Positions 1-11,119 of a stretch of DNA of 64,000 nt are shown one piece after another. The notes beneath the pieces are model-generated. The model had not been told where the DNA came from. It worked only from the letters and a program-made list of their open reading frames with translations, and searched no databases. A program made the translations under genes and the position numbers. Positions within the stretch are counted from its first letter, which is position 1. Each line of letters starts with the position of its first letter. The DNA comes from Agarophyton chilense (lineage: Eukaryota; Rhodophyta; Florideophyceae; Gracilariales; Gracilariaceae), in NCBI GenBank assembly GCA_030374765.1, contig JARGXX010000116.1, positions 372,001-436,000 on the forward strand, read 5' to 3'.

Positions 1-2059
1 CCAGAATTATAAAAGGAAGTGAAGTGCAGCTGTAACTCCCTAAGAATGTTTAGAACAGGAGTTGGAGGTGCAGACGTGACGTGACATGTGGGACACTCCA
101 AACAAGAATGCCGTATGAAGGCGTAACGTATCAAGCTTAGTAAGAAGCCACAGTGCTACTGCCCTTGGAGGGCTTTTGGGGGCTACGCTCATCTCAACTG
201 GTGACGCCAGCGCTGCGCGTCACACTCCACGCCTGTGACGAAAGCTCATTTGGGCTTGCAGCGATGGTCGAAAGGCAGAGCGCATGGAGACGTAAAGCGA
301 ACGCTAGCATCTGAACAAAAGGCAAGCACTCATAGTGCCGCGTCAAGGGAGAGCGCAGCGACCGAACGACATGCCACGATTGCGAGTGGAAACTGCGCAA
401 CGCCGGCGAAGATGGAGGAATGGATGTGAAACGTAGACTGCCGGCATCGTTGTTTTCTGGCTGCATCATTGTGGCACATCAACGCGTCTCACCTCCCTAT
501 GCGCCACCTTCTCACAAGTTGCACAGTTGCGGTTTTCCAGTCCCCCCCCGCACACTCTCACACGACTTGGTTCGCAGCTAATCTTGAGACTCGGATGTGC
601 AGACAAGGTAGGAGTGAATCGAAGTCTGCTTTTGCGTAATTCCTACACATCATTGTCCAATCCACACCTCTCTCGCATATGTGTGGAATCTTGTTCTTAG
701 CCCTGTCGTGTTCAAGGCCAAGACTGCAACGCTGCGGAGAGAAAAAAAAGCGAGTCACGCGAGCATTCGTGACCACTTTTGATGATCGACATTGGCTCTG
801 AGCTCTGAGAGCTGTAACGTATGTAGGTGCAAAAAATACACGTTTTTTAGGACGTGTTTCTCTCACGTTGGAGGTTGTTTGGCTTGACCAAAAGCGAAAT
901 AGATGCAACCGCTGTCGTGTTCACTTCTAGTCAATGTCTGACGTTTGAGGGGTAAAAGACTTTCATACTTGCAGGCGAAAGAATTGTGCAGAGGTTGCGC
1001 AGCATAAGAAGTTCTTTAAAATCACAAAACCTGACGCAACAGTCAACTTACCGGACACGCTTAACATTGAATTCGGGCAACAATATGCGCATTGATGGTG
1101 TTCAGTCGTGTGAATGTCTTTTTGGTATCTGTTCTATCTTTGGAGTCCCAGATTGTTGTGACAGCCGACAAACTGATACAGTACCCATAAATACCGACAT
1201 ACGTTACCAATAGCTTCTCGTTTTTGAGTCTGATGCCCATGACCCCCACTCATCGACGAAAATATACCTCGGAGACACATATTTTCTTGTATTTGTTCAA
1301 AAGCTTCAACGTTCATAGCTAAATTAAATAGTATCTATGTTATGAATAGGGAAGAAGCTGCACAGTGGTCAGTTTAAATCAATTGCTCATGATTGTTGCG
1401 GATGACGTTTTGGTGAACGCCTATTTCTGCCTTGCGTCGTCAACCCCTCCGATATTTCCCAGGTCAAGAAAACACCAGCGCTCGGAGACACCTGAGGGAC
1501 CTGTGATTATTGCGTACCACGTACTGGCCGAGAGTTTAACACGACTTTAAATGTGTGGTTACTGGCATAGATGGAGAGGAGCGTTTTGTAGGTTGTTAGG
1601 GTTCTCAGCTTGGTCCTGGTTGAACTGGAATATCTCCTACTTTTTCTTCTTCTTCAGCTTTATCGTAGGGACGTACGATGATTTTCATTCGAGCGCACAA
1701 ATTCAGTTCCATTTCGGGAAAGCCCGGATCTTAGCTGTCTCGGCTTCAGATTTGCTGCTTTGCCGATGCCTGCCTGTGCTACGAAGACGCTACTGTAGCT
1801 CTCTAGCTAGCTGAAGCATTAAGTTCTGAATATTTCTTCCTCAAATCTGTGGAACGCAACCTTTCCGAACACATGGTATCACGCGCTCAAGAGATGCAAT
1901 TCTCAGGAATCGACTCCCGAATTTTAATACACAACTGTTTGCCTTTTTATGTTGTGCGCACACCACAGAAGGTGTCGAGGAGAAACTTGGAACTGATAAA
2001 CTTGAGTATTTTGAACGCCAACTCTTTCAAGTCCACGACTATTGACAAGAAAAAAGAGA
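1..2059. other. Gene-free stretch
   Basis: I see no supportable gene. Reading frames on both strands are short (about 120 codons or less), have no recognisable motif and no codon bias, and the base composition is AT-richer than the gene-dense blocks to the right. The right edge is the 3' side of the Vps2-like gene. Confidence 0.5.
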
Positions 2060-2866
2060 TTAACGTCGAAGGTTCTCCATACGCGCCTCTAGAGCACTGT
2101 CACTCAAACCATTCGCATTCACTTGAGCAGGAGCTGCGTGATTTGCGGCAACAGCACCGAGTTTCGAACCTTGTTCCAAACCAAGCTCATCCAGCACCTG
2201 GTTGATAACGTCATCTGTCTGGGCCTCTTCATCAGCACCACTTAGAACATCGCCCATTGCGTCATCAACCATTTCTTGCGTCATCTCCATCTTTCCATGT
2301 TCCATCTCGAATTGCATCATGACGTTCTGCATTGCCGGTAAGTTCATTGTTTGATTAATACGAGACATTATCATCACCACATTCCCCATGGCATTGGCCA
2401 TGGATTCGTTTGTGCGCATGGCAGTGAGCTGCATTGAAACACTTTGCAATTGCGTACGCATTTGGTACATTCGAGTAATGTGAGCACGCGTGCGCACGAG
2501 GTCACGGGCCAGGATGCGCGCTGCATCAAGCTGGCCTTCCTTTGCGATTCTCTTTATTTGAACCTTGAGCCTTTGCTCTTGCGCTTCCACTTTGAGCCGC
2601 TCGCGCTCCAATTCGCGACAAGCCTTATCTATGGACCTGATACAGGAAACGAGATTCAATAATCAAAGGGAACAAACTTCCGTTAGTACCGCCAAATGTA
2701 AGAGGTTATGGAAGAAAACTACGCTTTACCGTAAAACGCAACAAGCCTTGAAGGAGGGATGAGCTTACCTTTGATTTTTCTTAATCTGCTGGGCCAGAGT
2801 CTCTGGCGCAGGTGCCGGTGGAGGAGGCGGAGCGATAGGTTCCTTCTTTCCAAAAAGCCAAGACAT
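2060..2866 (-). CDS. VPS2: ESCRT-III subunit Vps2/CHMP2-like, two exons
   Basis: Charged multivesicular body protein of the Vps2/CHMP2 type. It polymerises on endosomal membranes for intralumenal vesicle budding and membrane scission and recruits the Vps4 ATPase. Exon 1 (2769-2866) encodes a short N-terminus beginning MSWLFGKK, like the family start, followed by a proline-rich insert. Exon 2 (2060-2636) encodes the basic helical hairpin, with signatures such as DLVRTRAHI and a C-terminal MIM1-like helix ending in SALEARMENLRR. The 132-nt intron (2637-2768) has a GTAAG donor and CAG acceptor, and joins KNQR to SIDKACREL in phase, exactly where the family is continuous. The spliced product is 224 residues, close to the family length. 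The acidic linker before the MIM motif (GADEEAQTDD) is typical. Family assignment is secure; the Vps2 versus close paralogue call is inferred from the overall sequence. Confidence 0.9.
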
Positions 2867-3653
2867 AGTGTAAAGAGTCCGCAAAACTAGTGGAGATACG
2901 GTGGTAAGCGCAAATCTTAAAAATTCGATGACACTGGAGGTAAATACTGTGTTTCGCTGAGCTGGTTTCGTTAGAAGACGTGGCCGTCGACTTGCAGGTA
3001 AGTTGGCGTGGAAGAAACGGCGGTCAGAGATGTGGGTGGAGGGGAGGAGAGTGGCGATGCATGAGCGGGTTGCAGCGCAGAGGGAAGACGCAGAAGAAGG
3101 GCTGCTGACGACGCGAAGGCCAAAGGGTGTGTGGCATTGTTGGCCGCACCTGCCAGCAAGGACATAATTTGCCAACAGCTTGAGGCGTTTCACGCTTACA
3201 GCTCATTCCGCGTAACTTGTTGGACGGTGTTCGTGGCACGGATTACACTTGTCACCGCTGTACGGTCGACACGATTGGAGAGCATCAGATGCATGTGTTG
3301 TCCTCAAATCGCGTTAACAGCTCTTGTTCATCTGAGGGTAGCTCAGTCGACGGTAACTACCCTTCGTAGATACCCTTCGTATATGAGGAACCATTTCTCC
3401 GTGAACAGATTCATCTTTAAGCCTTGTTGTATCCCAACGATGTACTGGTGCCTAGAGCTTCTCTTTATGGAACTGTGGTAATATAGAAACAAAGCGTGAA
3501 GAGTATATCAGCATCGGTGAAACCGATGGCCCCGGAACAAACACGGATGGAAATCGCCTATTGTTTAGTCCTGGGATTCCATTAATTGCAAAAGGAACAA
3601 GGTATCCAAACTGCTGATCACATAAAACAATCTTTGACAGATTTTCATAAAAT

Positions 3654-3708
3654 TCGAAAGAGCTCCTGTCGAAAGAGCTCCTGTCGAAAGAGCTCCTGTC
3701 GAAAGAGC
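3654..3708. repeat. 15-bp tandem repeat, three copies plus a partial
   Basis: Three perfect head-to-tail copies of a 15-bp unit containing GAAAGAGCTCCTG, followed by a 10-bp partial copy. It lies in the 3' flank of the lumenal cyclophilin gene. No function is evident. Confidence 0.9.
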
Positions 3709-3749
3709 GGTGACGCGTTAGCCGAAGAATTAAAGAATTAGCTTCGTGT

Positions 3750-4945
3750 CTACTCCAACACTCCGGTGTCCGTAAACTTCACTTCAGATAGAGGCCTATC
3801 ACGTGCATCTGTCTTTGTACTCTCTATCTTGCGCAAAATGTCCATGCCTTCTATGACCCTTCCGAACAAGACATGCTTTCCGTCTAACCACGGCGTTTTC
3901 TCTGTTTTTCGCATTCAGCACAAAAACGTCAGTGACGAGCCAATTATATGCATGAAGCTTTTGCCAAACGTACCAAAGGTTATGAAAAATTGGGATCCTT
4001 GTTGGCAAGTAATTGTGCGTGATGACTAGGTCAGTGGTCATTGCATTTGGGTGAAAAACTCAAACATTGAATGGGAGATGGGCTGCTTACCATTTGTATC
4101 AGGCCCCGAGTTTGCCATACTCAGAAGCCCGGGTGAAGAATGTGTGAACATAAAGCCCTCGTCCTTGACTACATCCCATCATGCAACAATGAACATGAAG
4201 TTGTTAGGTTCCCGATACCACACAAAGACAGAGTGCCGCAAACTTACATTTTGGCCCGTAGATTGATTTCCCACCAGTGCCATTCGCTCTCTGAAATATA
4301 GACAGTTAGTGACAACTGCTCAAGGAAACATAAGATTATCCGATAGAGGTGATGAGTCACTTTACCGTGAAATCTCCGCCCTGAGCCATGAAATTTCGGA
4401 TACTACGATGAACTGCATTCATCATTAGAGAAAGAATCAAAGTTAGTAACATCTTTTTCGGCTTGGAATGTTTGGCAAAAAGCCGTACCTATGCTTCCTT
4501 TATATCCAAATCCCATTTCTCCGGTTGCCAATTTCTCAAAATTCTCAGCAGTCTTAGGGAGATCTTCTCCAAACAGACCTACCACGATGCGTCCAGCTGG
4601 GTTGCCTGCGATCGAGACATCCATATAAACCTTCTTCGTAACCTTGGCTTCAACTGGATTCTGGAGCTCTATTGCGTTTGCATTTACGAGGGATCCCATT
4701 TTTTCTGCTGGCGTAGTGAGAATCCACAATCCAACGCCGATGAATCCAGCGGTGATCAAGTTGTTTATGAGTCCACGACGGGAAATAGCTTCCATCACAG
4801 ACTGAAGACTCATCCTGGACACAGATCTTACTTTAGGATTCGTCACAGGTAGCACCGGAGCGTTCGAAATTACAAGAGGCCGGCCGCGAAAGGAGGAAGG
4901 CGACGCTTGTGGCGCGCTCGTAGCGAATGCGACTTTGGCCTTCAT
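3750..4945 (-). CDS. Thylakoid-lumen cyclophilin-type peptidyl-prolyl isomerase, six exons
   Basis: Prolyl cis-trans isomerase predicted to act in the thylakoid lumen. My splice model is exons 4489-4945, 4366-4412, 4248-4290, 4091-4168, 3974-3997 and 3901-3750: 801 nt, 266 residues, all GT-AG introns of 72-93 nt. Residues 1-60 form a plastid transit peptide. A lumen-targeting signal with twin arginine (SRRGLINN), a hydrophobic core and an ANA cleavage site follows. The mature part runs through [22 protein letters not shown], then spliced blocks [51 protein letters not shown] and [19 protein letters not shown]. These are the family's conserved segments in order, including the catalytic Arg and the QFF block. 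One exon is only 24 nt. The residue at the first junction is Val where Phe is usual (FHR), so that boundary deserves a check. The leader shows a plastid-bearing cell. Confidence 0.88.
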
Positions 4946-6454
4946 CTGCTAGGTTTTTTGCTTCTGCTGTCAGATTGCTGGCGTTTTTGTCCTTTCTAGA
5001 AGCCAATCTTTTCTCGATTTCCACCAGATTGAAACACTATTCACTCAGACCCGATTATTCTATTGCACTGCAAGGAATCGACGGCAAACGGAGGCAAGTA
5101 TTGAAGATGTGGACGAGGTACAAACGGCATCTACAGCTCTCCTCTCCCCAGATTTGTGAGGCTTGTACATCCTCTTTCCAATGGCACTGGCTTTCTTTAA
5201 AAAAGTTATTTATTTGAAACACCGGCCTGCCACGAATCTCAAAAGTCTTTTTAGGGCCCTCTTCTGCGATATCTCCAGGCACTTGCCACGATTCCTACTC
5301 TGGAGCAACTTGGTGAGCGTCAAACTCTTCGCCTAAACTCCAGAAATCGTGTTTCCCTTTCACACCGCTTTCTCGCCGGAGCAACCAGTAATTTCAACAG
5401 GAACTTCGACTGTCACTATGTTATTGGCACGAGTGATTGTTTGTCGTTGAGGACTGGTACGATGGAAAGCTGTCACGAAGGATACCGATCAATCATGCCA
5501 CATTTGATTTTGTATTGATTTAAGCGCCAAAGCTTCCGAGCACTTATCTTTCATTTGATGTTGGTGTTTATGGGTCCGAGAAAGACGCTTGGGATGCTTT
5601 TCATGACAATGAACAGGGGAAAGGCCCGAACGTAGGACTGTGAATCATTTTCTGAAATACCTTTCTAAACTTCGAAACTGTAACAGTAACAGGTTTCACA
5701 ACAGGTGGAAATCTTGAGAAGCTATATTGTAGATACCATGCTCATGGCTAGGTAGAGGCGAATTAATATCTTTATGAGACTTCGAAAAAAGCACAATGGG
5801 AAGACTATGAAGTTGCGGCGTGGAAAGTTTCAAATGCGTGTGAAGCCAAATTTATTTTAAATGGGATGCGATAAGTCCAGTGTTCCACAGCAGTTTTGAT
5901 TACTAGAAGCGATGAAAACAAACTTTTTTATCCGGCTCTTAGACCATCGAGATTACTCAAGTATCTCAAAGCCGCGCTAAAGAGGCTGATTCAGTGGTAT
6001 CTAGAGAGTTCCATTCCATGGCACCTTCTGGGGGAGTGCTGAACGGCGATGTATAGTGCACGAAGAGAAAGCATTGTTCAAGACTTTGGGTATAAACCAC
6101 ACGGCCTCGCAGCGAGCCCATAAAACTCTATCTGAATGTCTTACAACATATGGTTCGCAAGCAATGAGAAATGGTCATCAACTTGTTATAGAGGTCTTGA
6201 AACCGCCCGGGCTCGTTGGATATCTTGCGCAGAGCAATATCAGGACGTGAGTGGCACCTGGTTCGAAAGACACAACAGTTGGTGCCTAGGGCGTGGACAT
6301 GGGCAAGGAAGGAACGCCGCCTGTTAGTGTTGTGTTGAAGCGAGGTGGTGTGTTGCAATTTTGCAGAGATCTATCTGCCAAAAACTGCGACACTAGTGAT
6401 TCGTATTGAGAGACAAGACGAAGACTTTCTATTGAGGGTCGGCATCGGAAACTA
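4946..6454. other. Gene-free stretch with one possible coding fragment
   Basis: No convincing gene. On the minus strand between about 5430 and 5055, three short open segments in shifting frames look protein-like (VTVEVPVEITGCSGEKAV, KHDFWSLGEEFDAHQVAPE, then ESWQVPGDIAEEGPKK onwards). Stops separate them and no satisfactory splice sites join them. They could be a decayed gene or unrecognised exons upstream of the cyclophilin. The rest (5500-6454) is AT-rich with no motif I recognise. Confidence 0.35.
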
Positions 6455-6658
6455 CTATATTTTTGTAAAGTAATCGGGAATAAGAATGCCCAGTTTCCGA
6501 ACTAGTTGTGCTTTGTCGAGTGCATTGAATTCGGGTTTGTGTTTCACAACATCGAAGAGGCGGCGGATTTTTGGCAGACGGCGGTCAAGCTCAGGATGGG
6601 CTTTGTTAGATGGTGGGGCTTTCAAGTTGCCCCGTAGAACATAATCAGTGTTTATCAT
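6455..6658 (-). CDS. Small hypothetical protein, 67 aa
   Basis: Basic 67-residue frame beginning MINTDYVLRGN and ending LIPDYFTKI. Its middle part (HPELDRRLPKIRRLFDVV) reads like a structured, helical, possibly organellar protein rather than a random frame. I cannot place it in a family. The stop codon of the larger upstream gene lies only 65 nt before the start. A second ATG directly after that stop (MLLNAASQGFESNK) could be joined in phase only through a 23-nt intron, far shorter than any other intron here, so I keep the simple start. It could be an exon of a longer gene. Confidence 0.35.
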   Translation of the reverse strand: MINTDYVLRGNLKAPPSNKAHPELDRRLPKIRRLFDVVKHKPEFNALDKAQLVRKLGILIPDYFTKI

Positions 6659-6723
6659 CTTAGAACCAAAACAAACCGTACCTTATTTGATTCGAAGCCC
6701 TGTGAAGCTGCGTTCAAGAGCAT

Positions 6724-8340
6724 CTAAAGACTCTTCGTGTTTTGTTTTTGAGGGCGCAATTGCCTTCTACGGATTCTCTCGGGAATACGAAGTCGTCTAA
6801 CACTGTTCTTTCTGCTAAATACGTTATTGAGCCTGTCTGAACGCCACGGCTTTCTTGAGAGACGCTCGGGGGACGTGGATGTGCTTTGAAACGCGTTTTC
6901 CTTCTCGCTGTCTTCGATAGCGTCAATGTTAGTCATTGCTCTCACCTGTTCAACATCCTTTTCACGCAATGGCCGAGTCGCTGCGGGACTTCCGAAGTCG
7001 GTTCTTTCGGGAGACGATAACGTGCTCTTTTCTCGAGACACTATGGGCAGAATCGGGCCATGACTGTCAGAAACTGGCTGCCTAAAGCGGGGTACTGAAA
7101 CAATCTGTGTATTGTTACAATCACGCTGTACATCATTGGATTCATTTTCGTCAAGTTCTCCTTCTCGGAGAATCGTTGGAAGATCGTTCATGAACGTATC
7201 CTGAATATAATTGCTCTCTTCATCCGTTGTCGTTGAATCGTCGTCCATGCTCTCTTGTTCGTTTGAGATGCTCGGCTCATTCGCATCCTGTTCTTGCTGG
7301 CTTTCGTTTGTGGTGTCAAGCAGTTCGGTATCAATCCTAATTTCAGTCGCTGGAATTGGTGTGCCGGTGACTACATCTTCCAACGCAGGAACAGATGCCA
7401 AGGGCGCCGCAGTCACAGATACTGGGGCTCCATATGATTTTCTTGGAGGGCTAAAAATCAATACTGCTGACCTATAGTACTGGGTGTTATCCCCAACTCC
7501 ATGTGACACAGTTGCATTCTCCGTGAAAATAGATGGAACACCGCTATTCTCTGGCTCCATGCGAACATCAATTTCTGCTTCGTAGTCCAGATCATACATG
7601 GAATTATTGAAATAGGATGGCTCAGAACTCACTGCTTCGGAAGCTTCGCGTTCGAACTGTACGGGAGAAGTCTGTTGCCGAAGAATTGGGCTCCTGGGCT
7701 GAAGAAGCTGTTCATCATTTTGCTCGTATTCCCCATGGACTAGAGGCGTACCAGATTCTGTACCAGATTCTGTATCTCCATCACTGCGAGAATTGTCGAT
7801 TAGCAGCAACGCGGTTGGACTTGGAACTGCGATCTCTTCATGCTCAGCCGGAATGTCCCTCATTCTATTCTTAGCCTCTGATTCCAGATCGTCTGTGCAC
7901 GTCTTTGCGTCATCGAAGGCACCATCTTCATCGTCGTCATCATTCGTCAACAGCGCTGCATAGGTATCAACGCACACTTTGCTGTCATATGTCACAGACG
8001 ATAGTGTTGATATTGATTTGGGCAGGAGAGAAACTGATGCTGTGACCTGGTGTGACTCAATGATTGCAGCAGATCTTGCACTGATGGAATCAGTGGCTTC
8101 AGGTGTCTTGATGGTGGAGGTACATATAAGACGATTGGAACTGCAGCTGTGAAGAAAATTTTCAGTTTTGACGAGGTCGCCAATAGTCGAGAAGTTGTCC
8201 AATTTCGCTGCGGTGATAAGCTGTTGAGAGGGTTCGCATTTCTTGCGAGGCTTGCGTGCTATTCGACGTACTATAAGTACGGTCACTGCAAGAGTGACCC
8301 CTCCAAACCCACCGATAGCGAAAATTGGCGGAAGCGGCAT
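6724..8340 (-). CDS. Membrane-anchored, acidic, disordered hypothetical protein, 538 aa
   Basis: Single long frame in AT-moderate DNA, where a 538-codon frame by chance is unlikely. Residues 5-26 form one hydrophobic segment (FAIGGFGGVTLAVTVLIV) followed by arginines and lysines, consistent with an N-terminal signal anchor with the bulk on the cytosolic side. Residues 35-480 are low-complexity and rich in Ser, Thr, Asp and Glu, with no domain I recognise. The last about 60 residues are strongly basic (RRLRIPERIRRRQLR). No enzyme motif is present. It may be a membrane-tethered scaffold, but this is only inferred from composition. Unspliced as read. Confidence 0.6.
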   Translation of the reverse strand: MPLPPIFAIGGFGGVTLAVTVLIVRRIARKPRKKCEPSQQLITAAKLDNFSTIGDLVKTENFLHSCSSNRLICTSTIKTPEATDSISARSAAIIESHQVTASVSLLPKSISTLSSVTYDSKVCVDTYAALLTNDDDDEDGAFDDAKTCTDDLESEAKNRMRDIPAEHEEIAVPSPTALLLIDNSRSDGDTESGTESGTPLVHGEYEQNDEQLLQPRSPILRQQTSPVQFEREASEAVSSEPSYFNNSMYDLDYEAEIDVRMEPENSGVPSIFTENATVSHGVGDNTQYYRSAVLIFSPPRKSYGAPVSVTAAPLASVPALEDVVTGTPIPATEIRIDTELLDTTNESQQEQDANEPSISNEQESMDDDSTTTDEESNYIQDTFMNDLPTILREGELDENESNDVQRDCNNTQIVSVPRFRQPVSDSHGPILPIVSREKSTLSSPERTDFGSPAATRPLREKDVEQVRAMTNIDAIEDSEKENAFQSTSTSPERLSRKPWRSDRLNNVFSRKNSVRRLRIPERIRRRQLRPQKQNTKSL

Positions 8341-9830
8341 GATGTTCCGCGGTTATCCAAAGGCCTATACAATGATGATCCTTGTGGCCAGTCAATGAGT
8401 AGCCGTATCTGAATGGGAAGTGTTGCAGAAGCAAAATCTGGGGAGGGTCGGGTTCGCCGATTCCGTGGGGGAGGCCTTGCTTCCCTTTGTAGTGAGTCTA
8501 AAAGGGTTGCGCGTTGAAAACATGGTATCTCGGGTCACGGCTATCTTCGGGAAGCTAGGGTGGCTCTGAGTGGTGAAAGAAGTGGGGCAACATTGAAACA
8601 TACGGTTTGTAGAACCGTTTGAAATGATAACTATCAGCCCGCATGCTGCCGTGAATAGGATTATTTGCATTACGGGAAAGGTCGCAACTCTTGTAGTATC
8701 GACAGCATGAGCGTAAACAAAACCCCCCGTTCAAACAAGAAGGAATCTCGCGTCCAACATATTGGCCCACTGGGATGAAGCTGGGGATAAGCAAACGGCT
8801 GTTGGCGGACGTGCCACTTAAACACACTCCGAGGTTTCAAACGTGTTCTGATCGTTTCACAATTTATCTGAAGCGTCGAAATACCTTGTCGTGTGAGGGC
8901 CAAAAGGAGTTGGACGGTTTGAATCGATTGTGAAATGGTAAGACGTACAAAGGCGGGATCACACTGGGCTATCTTCTATTTTCCACGGTACAGTCGATGC
9001 AGTGAACGGGCGCATGGTGCGGGCCATCCCAGAGAGGCAGGTTGGTGAGACATAATTTTTGTGAGCTTCAAACGAGATCATCCAGCGCTTGTTCTTTTTT
9101 TAGTCGCGACCCTTCATCCCGAAAGCATTCACGCGGACGATGAACCCTGCTCTCGCTGACATGAGTCGCGCACTTTGACACACAATGGGCATGTCCTAAG
9201 AGTCGCCCATGGCTTGGATCACGCCGAAGTGACAATCGAGGTATCTATCCAAAATGCTTGAGGATTTTTCGTATGTTTGTCTCCACGTAGCGCTCCCCCA
9301 CTATTGGTTGTAGCGGTCTTTACGAGCACATATTCCTTTAGATTGGGCCCGTCAGCGATTTGTGCTGCATTCCAAAACTCGAAAAACCAGGCACCGTAGA
9401 AGAAGCTCGATTTGGTTTGAAAACTTGAGCAACGCGGGCTGCTAAGGGTTACCAGAACATAGCACGCACGCTACAACGCGAGCAGCCATGACATATTCCA
9501 ACACAGTCTTTTGTAAGGCTGGAAGAAACAGGTCAAAATGTTTGCAGCCACTTTTCATATCCTGATGGACCATATATAAACAAAAAAGTCATTATCTAAA
9601 CGTTGCATGTGATTGAGGGTCGAATCATATGAGTCGAACGCACCTCAAGTATGACGAAATCTGGTGCTTTCCATTTGGTGTGTGTGTTTACATTTGATGG
9701 TGAATCACGCTGTTTCTATAAATCGCGCGATTACGCTCGGGGCAGCATAGCTCTTGTGGCGCTTGTTCGCAGTACTAATGAAAATGGGTTAAAAGCTCGA
9801 CATGGCATGGTCGAATAGACTTGACATGGA
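8341..9830. other. Gene-free stretch
   Basis: Nothing supportable. It includes the shared upstream flank of the 538-aa gene and the 3' flank of the LON-domain gene. Open frames are under about 95 codons and show no motif. AT-rich stretches occur around 9540-9800. Confidence 0.5.
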
Positions 9831-10931
9831 CTAGGCAGGAAATGCTCGTTGCAATGCAAGCTGTGCCGCTAATCTTCTACTATAATCCTCAAGTTGATGG
9901 ACGACTGTGGTGAAACGAGCTAATGTGTTGCGCTCTTCGATGGCCTTCTGACGCAAGGCAGGGCCAGAAGGAAAGTAGTCCCAGCCCGCAAATGACAAGC
10001 CTTGAAGTCGACGAGCGAGCATCTGGTCGTCGGTAATTTGAGAAACAAAATCTATAGCAGTATAGTTAATGGCGCGCGAGGCAGCATGCTTCAGCTTGCT
10101 TTCGTAAAACTGCTTCTTACCCTCAAAAGTGGGCGGCTTGACTGCCTCGGGTGTGACGTCATGGTCACGAAGCAAGTGGTTGGAAAGCTGCGTCGGTTGT
10201 GGTATTTTGTTGGACATTTGCATGGTTTGAGATGCGGTGTGAATCTGTCGAATGGGGTCGATACCAATTTGCAACGACAGAGACACAACGGCTCGAAAGG
10301 CGTGCCAGAAACGCACCTCCAAAAGGCGCGCTGCTATGAGTTGAGCTTCCGACAGGGAATGGTCTTGAACGTTCTCAAACTCGCCTCGCAAGAACGGAGA
10401 CGAAGAGATGAGACGCGACGTCCTCAAGCGCGCCACAGCTTCCACATGCACACTCACACCAACATCTAAACGTTTCCAATTACGCACCGAAATGACAGTG
10501 CCAATCGCAGCCATAGCGCTGCGTTGTGCGTCGATAAGCACATGAGCGCAACGCTTTTCATATCGCAACACAACGGTCTCGAACAAGGCCAGGTAGCGCG
10601 CTTCAAACAGATGCAATTGCTTCACTTCGCCAGGCATGAACACCTGATCCGGGGGGAAAGGAAGGGCGGGAAAGTTGCCAACAGCGGTCGAGCTGAGCCA
10701 GCGGTCCCAGTCGATGCGAACGGGCGCGGCGCGCATGGAGTGCGCATCGTCCGAGGGCTGCTGCTGCGGGAATTCGGTAGCGCGATAGTCGGTGCACATT
10801 TGCCAGCACGGCACTTTGGGTCGTTTCCGGTGGAGGCCATTCGAAGTACTACAAGCTGACTGTCTGAGCGCGCCAAGCCGCGGCAGCGCGACGGGGACAA
10901 AAAGGGCCATGAAGACGGATGGCGGTAACAA
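9831..10931 (-). CDS. LON substrate-binding-domain protein, probably organelle targeted
   Basis: Stand-alone LON N-terminal (substrate-binding) domain protein of 366 aa. Such proteins occur in plants and algae without the protease part; their role is poorly defined. The domain covers about residues 90-330: FPALPFPPDQVFMPGEVKQL, LHLFEARYLALFE, then an IGTVISVRNW strand and a helical C-terminal half. No ATPase or Ser-Lys protease domain follows. Residues 1-60 are basic, alanine/arginine-rich and nearly free of acids, consistent with a plastid or mitochondrial transit peptide. A second in-frame Met (residue 8, MALFVPVALPRL) is an equally good start. Its promoter region lies close to the 3' end of the cytochrome b561 gene. 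Confidence 0.8.
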   Translation of the reverse strand: MLPPSVFMALFVPVALPRLGALRQSACSTSNGLHRKRPKVPCWQMCTDYRATEFPQQQPSDDAHSMRAAPVRIDWDRWLSSTAVGNFPALPFPPDQVFMPGEVKQLHLFEARYLALFETVVLRYEKRCAHVLIDAQRSAMAAIGTVISVRNWKRLDVGVSVHVEAVARLRTSRLISSSPFLRGEFENVQDHSLSEAQLIAARLLEVRFWHAFRAVVSLSLQIGIDPIRQIHTASQTMQMSNKIPQPTQLSNHLLRDHDVTPEAVKPPTFEGKKQFYESKLKHAASRAINYTAIDFVSQITDDQMLARRLQGLSFAGWDYFPSGPALRQKAIEERNTLARFTTVVHQLEDYSRRLAAQLALQRAFPA

Positions 10932-11119
10932 TAGAGGGAGTAAGGGACGCGAAGGGCGGTGGGCTCTGTTACATTATCATCCTATCGATGGGCGGCGCTG
11001 CACCTCGACCGCACACACGCATGCGATGCAAAACGCTACGGTTTGGCGACGGCCAGCGGCCAATCATCAGGCCAATCATTTACCTTGGTAGCAGCGGTGT
11101 CTCACATTCGCTCGCCCGC

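Noticed and set aside
6659-6726. Joining MLLNAASQGFESNK to the 67-aa frame through a 23-nt intron
   Set aside because: In phase, but all other introns here are 72-151 nt; a 23-nt intron would need transcript proof.
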